DNA of 64,000 bases from DATARH01 sp036268075 (GTDB lineage: Bacteria; Pseudomonadota; Alphaproteobacteria; ATCC43930; CGMCC-115725): positions 1 through 64,000 of the forward strand of contig DATAUV010000106.1 of the NCBI GenBank assembly GCA_036268075.1, given 5' to 3'. A model generated the notes under the pieces. The model saw only the letters and a list, made by a program, of their open reading frames with translations, was not told the origin of the DNA and searched no databases. Within the stretch, counting starts at the first letter, position 1, and each line of letters begins with the position of its first letter. The position numbers and the translations under genes are program-made. This document shows, piece after piece, positions 58,080 to 64,000 of this stretch.

Positions 58080-59099
58080 GTGGCGCGCGGCGGGGGCATC
58101 CGCTGCCTGTTTCGTGCGTTTCTGGCTCTTGTCTGGCCGGCTCTACTCTTCGCCGCGCCCGCTGCCGCGCAGTCCGCCGACCACGTCCGGCTGCAGCTCA
58201 TGTGGCTCAACCAGGCGCAATTCGCCGGGATTTACCTGGCGCGCGACAAGGGCCTCTACGCGGACGAAGACCTGACGGTCGAAACCATCGAGGGCGGACC
58301 GGCCATCGCGCCGGTCGACGTGATGGCCAAGGGCGGCGCCGATGTCGCGATCGCCTGGCTGTCCTCGGCGCTCGACGCGCGCCGGCGCGGGCTCGATGTC
58401 GTCAACATCGCCCAGATCCTGCGGCGGCCCGGGATGACCGTGCTGTGCCGGCGCGATGCGGGCATTCGCAGCATCCTCGACATCGCCGGCAAGAGCGTCG
58501 GCGTGTGGAATGTCGGCGACGAGATCACCGTGCGCGACTGGCTCAAAGGGTTCTCGATCCCGCTCGACCGCGTCAGCCCGGTCCAGCAGGCGGCCAATGG
58601 CGCCGACCTGCTATCGGGCCGCGTCGCCTGCGCTACCGCCATGATGTACAACGAATATTGGTCGATCGTTGAAGGCGGGCTACCACCCGATAAGCTGATC
58701 GACGGGCGGCTCGGCGACGGCGGGTTCGGGTTTCTCGAAGACGGACTCTACGTGCCCCGCGCGGCGCTGACGGACCCGGCGCGGCGGGCCGTGCTGGTGC
58801 GGTTTCTGCGCGCGACGCTGGCCGGGTGGCGGCTGGCAAAGCAAAACCCCGAGGACGCTTTCGCCGCGACGATGAAGGCGGCGCCGAACGCCGACCCGGT
58901 CCACCAGCGCCGCATGCTCGAAACCATTCTCGATCTCGTCGGCGATATCGACCGGGTCGGGCTTCTGGACGAGGCGGCCTATCGCCACAGCGTCGAGACG
59001 ATCGCCAGCCAGTCCGCCGACGGCGGCGCAGTGCGCACGGCCGGCGCCAACGGCTCGACGGAGCTCGTCTGGAACGACGCGACCGCGACCCCCAAATAG
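58080..59099 (+). CDS. NMT1/THI5-like ABC substrate-binding protein
   Basis: The 339-residue product has a signal peptide (LVWPALLFAAPAAAQ) and the THI5/SsuA-like fold. Motifs include VRLQLMWLNQAQFAGIYLAR, DKGLYADEDLTVETIEGGPA, GADVAIAWLSSALDARR and GKSVGVWNVGDEITVRDWL. Members bind thiamine-precursor pyrimidines, riboflavin or sulfonates; the ligand here cannot be named. No permease or ATPase gene for it is nearby. A GTG start lies 3 bp after regA. Confidence 0.88.
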   Translation: MARGGGIRCLFRAFLALVWPALLFAAPAAAQSADHVRLQLMWLNQAQFAGIYLARDKGLYADEDLTVETIEGGPAIAPVDVMAKGGADVAIAWLSSALDARRRGLDVVNIAQILRRPGMTVLCRRDAGIRSILDIAGKSVGVWNVGDEITVRDWLKGFSIPLDRVSPVQQAANGADLLSGRVACATAMMYNEYWSIVEGGLPPDKLIDGRLGDGGFGFLEDGLYVPRAALTDPARRAVLVRFLRATLAGWRLAKQNPEDAFAATMKAAPNADPVHQRRMLETILDLVGDIDRVGLLDEAAYRHSVETIASQSADGGAVRTAGANGSTELVWNDATATPK

Positions 59100-59105
59100 C
59101 CGCGC

Positions 59106-60098
59106 TCAGCCGCCGCAACGCTTGGCGATAAACCGGTCGATGCGGGCGAGCCATTCGTCGCGGATCCGGTCCTGTTCGAGAAACGGCTCGTGCTTCGATT
59201 CGGGCAGGTCGACCAGTTCGCAATCGGGCAGAAGCCGGGCGGCGCGGCGGTGCGCGGCATGCGAAACGACCGCGTCGCGGCCGGCGCTGCCAATGAGGAT
59301 CGGCGTCTCGATCTCGCCGAGAAATTCTGCCTTGCCGATCCGGCCGAGCATCGCCAGCGCCGCATCGACCCAACCAAAGGTCGGGCCGTCGACGCGCAGG
59401 CTCGGATCGGCGGTGAGCCAGGCGTGATGCAGCCGGCAGCGATCGGGGTCGCTGGTGGCGCGGCTGCGCTCGGGCGAGGGCAGCCGGCCGGGCGGCCAGC
59501 GCCGCCTCGTACCGGGAACCAGGCGCGCGCCGAGCCCGGCGATCCGCATCGGCCCGGTGATCGCGCGCAATGACGCGTGCGGCACCCGGCCCAGCCGCAG
59601 CCCCAACAGCGGTGACGACAGCACGGCGGCGTCGAACAGCTCGGGATGGGCGTGCAGACACAAGAGCGCGATCGCACCGCCCATCGAATGAGCGATCAGG
59701 ATCCGGGGCAATTCGTGCGGGAGCGTGGCTTCTGCGAACTCGGCGAGGTCAGCGGCGTCGCGGTCGAAGCGGCGGGCGCGCGGCCGGTTGGGCCAGCGCT
59801 GGGGCCGCGTGGAGCGACCCTGTCCGCGCCAATCGAGGCACCACACCTCGACCCCGTGCGCGCCAAGATCGCGCACCGTCTCGAACTGCTTTTCGATGAA
59901 CTCGCGAAACCCGGTGACCAGCAGGCACACCGCGCGCGGCTTGTCGACCGGAAGATGCCCCCAGCGCAGGCTCGCCCCGTCGCGGGTAGCGAACTCGCCC
60001 CAGGCAAAGCCCGGCGGCGGCAGAAAGCGCTCGTCAAGGGTCGGTAGTCGCGCCGGCCACGCCGCAAGGGGTGCGGCCAGCAATACGCTGTCGGTCAT
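59106..60098 (-). CDS. Alpha/beta hydrolase, lysophospholipase/S33-like
   Basis: The 330 residues contain the nucleophile elbow in ILIAHSMGGAIALLCLHA, the acid in TPILIGSAGRDAVVSHAAHR and a late His in ELVDLPESKHEPFLEQD. VCLLVTGFREFIEKQFETV and VWCLDWRGQGRSTRPQRWPN are typical of monoacylglycerol lipase/lysophospholipase L2-type proteins. No signal peptide is seen. It is convergent with the preceding binding protein. A 7-bp hairpin and a tandem repeat lie upstream. Confidence 0.88.
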   Translation of the reverse strand: MTDSVLLAAPLAAWPARLPTLDERFLPPPGFAWGEFATRDGASLRWGHLPVDKPRAVCLLVTGFREFIEKQFETVRDLGAHGVEVWCLDWRGQGRSTRPQRWPNRPRARRFDRDAADLAEFAEATLPHELPRILIAHSMGGAIALLCLHAHPELFDAAVLSSPLLGLRLGRVPHASLRAITGPMRIAGLGARLVPGTRRRWPPGRLPSPERSRATSDPDRCRLHHAWLTADPSLRVDGPTFGWVDAALAMLGRIGKAEFLGEIETPILIGSAGRDAVVSHAAHRRAARLLPDCELVDLPESKHEPFLEQDRIRDEWLARIDRFIAKRCGG

Positions 60099-60154
60099 TC
60101 TTTCCTTCCCCGGCCCCGCACGATGGCTGGCTATAGCCGGCGAGAGGTCAATTA

Positions 60155-60172
60155 ATCGTCAAAAATGACGAT
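60155..60172. promoter_or_regulatory. Short perfect inverted repeat upstream of the hydrolase
   Basis: ATCGTCA-AAAA-TGACGAT is a perfect 7-bp inverted repeat with a 4-nt loop, 57 bp upstream of the hydrolase start. It could be an operator; without a T tract it is a weak terminator candidate. Confidence 0.4.
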
Positions 60173-60192
60173 CTCGTGGCAAGCCTGTGCTC

Positions 60193-60245
60193 GTGGCAGA
60201 GGGGCACGTGGCAGAGGGGCGCGTGGCAGAGGGGCGCGTGGCAGA
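60193..60245. repeat. 15-bp tandem repeat, about 3.5 copies
   Basis: GTGGCAGAGGGGCRC is repeated at 60193, 60208 and 60223, with a partial copy at 60238-60245. It lies just after the rhodanese gene stop (60267, minus strand) and is probably non-coding; short frames through it only encode the repeat. Confidence 0.9.
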
Positions 60246-60266
60246 ACCGGGGGTCTCGTGTCGCGA

Positions 60267-61874
60267 TCAATCCGGGATGCGGAAGCCCACGTCCCCCTCG
60301 CGTTCGAGCTGGCCGACGAGCCCGGTTTCCCAATCGAGGTAGCGCTGCCGCGCCCCTTCGCGGGCATAGGGGTCATAAGGCCGGCGCCAGCAATCGTCGG
60401 GCGTGTCCGCCATCGCCTCGCGCCCGCCGACGATCGGGAAGCCGCCGGCCCGCCACGCGTCGGTGCCGCCGTCCAGCACCCGAATTTCGGCGTGCCCGCC
60501 CTCGCCGAGCTCGGCCGCGGCGAGCCGGGCGAGCACGCCGTCAGGCGAGGTCAGCACCAGCATCGGAGCCTTCGGCACGGTCCCGATCACGTTGCCGAGC
60601 CGGGCCCGGACCGCGAACCAAGCTCCTGGAATGTGCCCGGCCTCGTAGGCGAGGCTGCGCGCGAGATCGACGACAACCGCCTCACCGCGGTCGAGCTTCG
60701 TCTTCAATTCGGCCGCGGAGATTGCCGGCGTCGTCGCCGCCGCCAGCTCGGGGATCGGCGGCGATTCGGTCCCGGTCACCAATTTTCGGCCGGCGAGGCC
60801 GCCCTCGAGCAGGTAAATCTCCGGCCAACCCATCTGCCTGAGCCAATGCCCGGTCATCACCGCCCGCACGCCGTCGTCGTCGACCAGCACGATGCGGGCA
60901 TTGCGCGTGTTCATGTAGACATCGGTCGCCTGGACGAGCTGCCCGCCCGGCGCCGAGCGCGAGCCGACCAGGTGCCCCGCCGCGTACTCCTCGGGGCTGC
61001 GCACGTCGAGGAGGTAGAGCGTGCGAGTCTCGGCCTCTGCCTGGAACCGCGCCAGCGTCGCGCCGTCGATGCGGTCGAGGGCGAACCGCTCGGCGACCTT
61101 GCCGGCGAGTCCGCGCGCCCTGCCGAGCCCGTCGGCGGACGGCACGGGCAGCGCATCCTCGCGCCCGCGCGCCAGTTCTAGCCCAGCCAGCTCCCACCCC
61201 ATCGTGCCGTTTTCGAGCGCGATGACCGGGTTCGCGAGCCCGGCGTTGCGCAGCGACTGCGCGCCGATGATGCTGCGGGTGCGGCCGGCGCAATTGACCA
61301 CGACCAGCGTTTCCGCCGAGGTCAGCCGGTCGGGCACACGGTAGACCAGCTCCGCGCCGGGGCAGTCGAACGCGCCGGGGATGCTCATGTTGCGGAACTC
61401 GCCGATCGGGCGGCTGTCGACGATCAGGATGTTCTCGCCGCTGTCGAGCCGCCGTTTCAGCTCGGCGGCGGCGATGTGCGGGGTGTGGTTCTTGTGCTCG
61501 ACGATCTCGCCGAACGCCTTGCTCGGCACGTTGACGCCGGTGAAAAGCTGATACCCCGCCGCCGCCCACCCGGCGGCGCCGCCCGTCATCACCGAGATGT
61601 CGCGGTAGCCCATCTTGGCGAGCTTGGCCGCGGCGCGCTCGGCGAGTCCGTCCTCGCCGTCGTAAAGCACGATGCGGGTGCCATGTCGGGGCACCAGGTC
61701 GCGCACCATCAATTCGAGCCGCGACAATGGCAGCGAGCAGGCGAAAAACGGGTGGCCATCCTCGGAAAAAACGCCCTCCTCGCGCAGATCGAGAAAGGCG
61801 AGCTCGGCGCCGTCGTCGAGCATCGCCCGCACGGTCTCCGGCGAGACGCGCGGGGTTTGGCTGGCTTCCGGCAT
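60267..61874 (-). CDS. Four-domain rhodanese-like protein
   Basis: The 535 residues form four rhodanese domains in a row, each with a D-x-R-type start: LAFLDLREEGVFSEDGHP, ILIVDSRPIGEFRNMSIPGA, LYLLDVRSPEEYAAGHLVGS and VVVDLARSLAYEAGHIPGAW. Only the second has a catalytic cysteine (LVVVNCAGRTRSI). The others have Asp, Asp and Ser/Thr at that place. It may move sulfane sulfur using one active and three structural domains. Cytoplasmic; start ATG 61874. It is divergent from the dioxygenase gene across 100 bp. Confidence 0.9.
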   Translation of the reverse strand: MPEASQTPRVSPETVRAMLDDGAELAFLDLREEGVFSEDGHPFFACSLPLSRLELMVRDLVPRHGTRIVLYDGEDGLAERAAAKLAKMGYRDISVMTGGAAGWAAAGYQLFTGVNVPSKAFGEIVEHKNHTPHIAAAELKRRLDSGENILIVDSRPIGEFRNMSIPGAFDCPGAELVYRVPDRLTSAETLVVVNCAGRTRSIIGAQSLRNAGLANPVIALENGTMGWELAGLELARGREDALPVPSADGLGRARGLAGKVAERFALDRIDGATLARFQAEAETRTLYLLDVRSPEEYAAGHLVGSRSAPGGQLVQATDVYMNTRNARIVLVDDDGVRAVMTGHWLRQMGWPEIYLLEGGLAGRKLVTGTESPPIPELAAATTPAISAAELKTKLDRGEAVVVDLARSLAYEAGHIPGAWFAVRARLGNVIGTVPKAPMLVLTSPDGVLARLAAAELGEGGHAEIRVLDGGTDAWRAGGFPIVGGREAMADTPDDCWRRPYDPYAREGARQRYLDWETGLVGQLEREGDVGFRIPD

Positions 61875-61974
61875 GTTTCGTCCTCTCGTTGCGCCGGCGA
61901 ACCATAGCAAGCGCGCCCTGACGCGGTGCGGGTTTTCTTGTATACCTCGCCTCAAAGCCACAGGGAGACGGGCC

Positions 61975-62922
61975 ATGCCGGACGGCCGCAGCGACGTGCA
62001 CCGCAACAAGACGGAAGACGACATCACCGCCGAGGTGCTGGAGCGGTTTTCGGCAACCGCGGACCCGCGCCTCCGCGAGATCATGCTGAGCCTCATCGGC
62101 CACCTGCATGCGTTTGTCAAAGACGTGCAGTTGACCGAGGCCGAGTGGTTCAAGGCGATCGAGATCCTGACCGAGGCCGGCAAGATGTGCAGCGACCGGC
62201 GCCAGGAGTTCATCCTCTTTTCCGACACGCTCGGCGTCTCGATGGTGGTCGACCTGCTCGGCCACCGGAAGCCCGACGGAGCGACCGAGTCGACCGTGTT
62301 CGGCCCGTTCCACCGCCTCGGCGCCCCGGAGATGCCGGCCGGCGGCAACATCGCCCAGCGCGACACGACCGGCACCCCGGCAATCGTCAGCGGCCGCGTC
62401 GTCGACGGCGAGGGCAAGCCGATCGCGAACGCCGTGCTCGACGTCTGGCAGGCGCAGACCAACGGGCTTTACGATTCGCAGGACAAGGAGCCCGACCATC
62501 TGCACATGCGCGGCAAGTTTCGCTCCGACGGCGACGGCCGCTACAAATTGCGCACGGTGATCCCGGTCAACTATCCGATCCCGTCGGACGGGCCGGTCGG
62601 CGCGATGCTGAAGGCGACCGGCCGGCACCCGTGGCGGCCGGCGCATATCCATTTCGTCGTCTCGGCCGACGGGTACGAGCCGGTGACGACCCACATCTTC
62701 GACCGCCGCGACCCGTACCTGCAAAGCGACGCGGTGTTCGCGGTCAAGGATTCGCTGATCTGCGACTTCACCCGCCATGAAAACGGCAACGGCAACGGCA
62801 TTTCCGGCCCATATTTCAGCGCCGAATTCGATTTCCGCCTGGCCCCGGCCGGAAACGCGGTAGTCGATGTCGAGGATGCGCAGCGCCGGCTGGCGGCGCT
62901 TGGCGCCCGCGCGCAGGTTTAG
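61975..62922 (+). CDS. Intradiol ring-cleavage dioxygenase (hydroxyquinol/catechol 1,2-type)
   Basis: This is a non-haem Fe(III) enzyme that cleaves catechol-like rings between the hydroxyls. The 315 residues have the N-terminal helical dimer domain and a catalytic domain. The iron ligands are seen in TNGLYDSQ (Tyr), PVNYPIPSDG (Tyr) and RPAHIHFVVS (two His). STVFGPFHR is typical of catechol and hydroxyquinol dioxygenases. The ATG has GGGAG upstream. No ring-cleavage partners such as maleylacetate reductase are adjacent, so the exact substrate is open. Confidence 0.9.
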   Translation: MPDGRSDVHRNKTEDDITAEVLERFSATADPRLREIMLSLIGHLHAFVKDVQLTEAEWFKAIEILTEAGKMCSDRRQEFILFSDTLGVSMVVDLLGHRKPDGATESTVFGPFHRLGAPEMPAGGNIAQRDTTGTPAIVSGRVVDGEGKPIANAVLDVWQAQTNGLYDSQDKEPDHLHMRGKFRSDGDGRYKLRTVIPVNYPIPSDGPVGAMLKATGRHPWRPAHIHFVVSADGYEPVTTHIFDRRDPYLQSDAVFAVKDSLICDFTRHENGNGNGISGPYFSAEFDFRLAPAGNAVVDVEDAQRRLAALGARAQV

Positions 62923-63024
62923 GAGCGTACCCGGTCGGCGAGCCGTTCCCCCGGGGCTTCACCGATTTTTAAGCATGCCGGTTTACCAATGGGCTGTCAG
63001 GTTGCGTGAGCCAGGGGGAATGAG

Positions 63025-63564
63025 ATGTCGGATGCCGTAGTGACCTCGATCGCGACGTTGCGCCCGGTGGGCAGCGAACCGGAGGTGAAGGAGCTGACCG
63101 GGCGCGAGCGCCGCGAGTCCGAGCGCGCGATTGCCTATTGGGAAAAGAAGATCGCGGAGCTCGGCGGCAACATGACCGTCGCCGGTCTCGACCTCGCCGA
63201 GATGCAGAGCCCCGAGTGGTCGCATCGTTTTGTGATCGCGGTCGATCCGGTGCCCGAGAATTCGGCCCTGTTGCTTTATGGCCCCGAATTCGGCCGCCTC
63301 CTCGACCTGCCCGAAAAGCGCATGCCGCATGTGCCGATGGTCCGGCAACTGCCCAAGCGCTACTCCGACGTGTTCATCCGCGGCTGCGGCGACGCCGACC
63401 GCGAGGGTCAGCCGATCCGCCTGGAGGGCGAGGTCGCGCGTGAGGACGGCAAGAACGAGCTGTTCCGCGCCGCCTTTATCCCGGTCGGCGTGCGCGAGAA
63501 TTCGATCACCCACATCGCCTTCGGCGCGTTCAATAGCTGCCTCGCGGAACGCCTCGCGGCCTAA
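63025..63564 (+). CDS. PAS-like domain protein of unknown role
   Basis: The 179-residue soluble protein has an N-terminal charged helix (GRERRESERAIAYWEKKIAE). A PAS-like segment follows: RFVIAVDPVPENSALLLYG, then EFGRLLDLPEKRMPHVPMVR and AFIPVGVRENSITHIAFGAF. It resembles the PAS_5-type single-domain proteins common in alphaproteobacteria, which have no known output domain. A GGGGGAATGAG site precedes the ATG. It is convergent with the phosphotransferase-fold gene. Confidence 0.7.
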   Translation: MSDAVVTSIATLRPVGSEPEVKELTGRERRESERAIAYWEKKIAELGGNMTVAGLDLAEMQSPEWSHRFVIAVDPVPENSALLLYGPEFGRLLDLPEKRMPHVPMVRQLPKRYSDVFIRGCGDADREGQPIRLEGEVAREDGKNELFRAAFIPVGVRENSITHIAFGAFNSCLAERLAA

Positions 63565-64000
63565 TCACTCACCGATCAGGCGCCGGGCCTTTTCCCCAAG
63601 GCCCCGCACCCGCCCGCCATAAAGGCGGAACCGCTGATCCTGCGTCTGGCCGCGCAGAAAGCGGATGTAGATCTGCTGGATGATCACCGCGAGCTTGAAC
63701 GCGGCGAAGACCTGGTGCCAGCCGACCGGACCGACATCAAACCCGGTCTGCGCCGCGTAGCGGTCGATCGCCTCGCCACGGCTCGGAAACCCGTCGCGCC
63801 AGGTCGGCATCGACGCGATCGCGCGCCACGACGGATCGTCGCCCGGCTCGACCCAATAATTCAGCACATAGCCCAGATCGGCGAGCGGATCGCCCTGGGT
63901 ACACATGTCCCAATCCATCACCGCGACCATGCGCCCCGGATCGGTGGCGTCGAGCAGGCAGTTGTCGAGCCGGTAGTCGTTGTGCAGCAGCGCCGCCGCG
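63565..64000 (-). CDS. Aminoglycoside-phosphotransferase-fold protein (partial)
   Basis: Only the C-terminal ~145 residues are in the window. The Brenner motif HNDYRLDNCLLD is followed by MVAVMDWDMCTQGDPLADLG, the metal-binding Asp and the usual continuation of acyl-CoA-dehydrogenase-associated APH-family kinases. FAAFKLAVIIQQIYIRFLRG lies near the end. Family members often sit with acyl-CoA dehydrogenases and may phosphorylate hydroxyacyl-CoA. Its start is beyond the right edge. Confidence 0.85.
   Translation of the reverse strand, partial: AAALLHNDYRLDNCLLDATDPGRMVAVMDWDMCTQGDPLADLGYVLNYWVEPGDDPSWRAIASMPTWRDGFPSRGEAIDRYAAQTGFDVGPVGWHQVFAAFKLAVIIQQIYIRFLRGQTQDQRFRLYGGRVRGLGEKARRLIGE

Noticed and set aside
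60148..60376. Short minus-strand frames with repeated CHAPL/PRAPL units
   Set aside because: They only translate the 15-bp tandem repeat and have no ribosome-binding site.

Overview
The window is about 64 kb of very GC-rich DNA, densely packed with genes, and reads as the chromosome of a free-living alphaproteobacterium. The evidence is a three-gene fbcFBC cytochrome bc1 operon, a RegB/RegA redox two-component pair, an lptC-lptA-lptB-rpoN-ptsN cluster, oxygen-dependent hemF and alphaproteobacterial-style cobalamin genes (cobW, cobN, cobO, cobQ). The genus cannot be read from the sequence. I see no phage, plasmid origin, CRISPR array or transposase; mobility appears only as small repeats, two toxin-antitoxin modules and a few inserted or decayed genes.

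Layout. 1-126: start of a lipoprotein gene. 211-2151: methionine salvage (mtnP-mtnA). 2172-4741: cytochrome bc1. 4888-6232: trmL-hemF. 6290-7602: a doubtful stretch and a Tim44-like membrane protein. 7814-8251: small heat-shock protein. 8263-14899 (minus): rnd-kdsD-lptC-lptA-lptB-rpoN-ptsN, covering a Kdo-synthesis step, LPS export and sigma-54/PTS-Ntr control. 14971-15057: tRNA-Leu(CAG). 15179-21873: an MmgE/PrpD protein with an Lrp/AsnC remnant upstream, an NDUFA9-like reductase, two cyclophilins, an AmpG-like transporter, a peptidoglycan-binding protein and a YgjP-like protease. 22011-27457: a ugpBAEC-type glycerol-3-phosphate uptake operon interrupted by an acetyltransferase and a Phd/PIN toxin-antitoxin module.

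27454-53446 is dominated by cobalamin synthesis: cobB, cobA, cbiD, cobK, cobM, a cbiG-cobJ fusion, cobI, cobL, cobH, cbiX, cobD, cobQ, cobO, cobN, cobW, cobU, cobC, cobS and cobT. Together they cover most steps from uroporphyrinogen III to cobalamin. One cobalamin riboswitch precedes cobU-cobW-cobN-cobO-cobQ. The set mixes genes usually assigned to the oxygen-independent route (CbiX, CbiG, CbiD) with late-chelation genes (CobN, CobW). CobG/CobZ, CobF and the chelatase subunits CobS/CobT are not in the window. Non-cobalamin genes sit in the same transcription units: a hexose-phosphate mutarotase, a GT39 glycosyltransferase bounded by a perfect 16-bp direct repeat, an ankyrin-repeat protein and an uncharacterised DWSAA protein.

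53430-64000: a BrnT/BrnA module, a glycine-zipper protein, an ABC-2 exporter, regB-regA followed by a THI5-like binding protein, an alpha/beta hydrolase, a four-domain rhodanese, an intradiol ring-cleavage dioxygenase, a PAS-like protein and the end of an aminoglycoside-phosphotransferase-fold gene that leaves the window.

The most unusual signal is a set of long imperfect palindromes rich in CTCACCC/GGGTGAG, at about 23353, 39695, 43415 and 46326. One lies between ugpB and ugpA. Two are inserted in frame inside cobQ and cobN. One supplies the C-terminus of the DWSAA protein. This resembles repeats that colonise coding sequence without breaking it.
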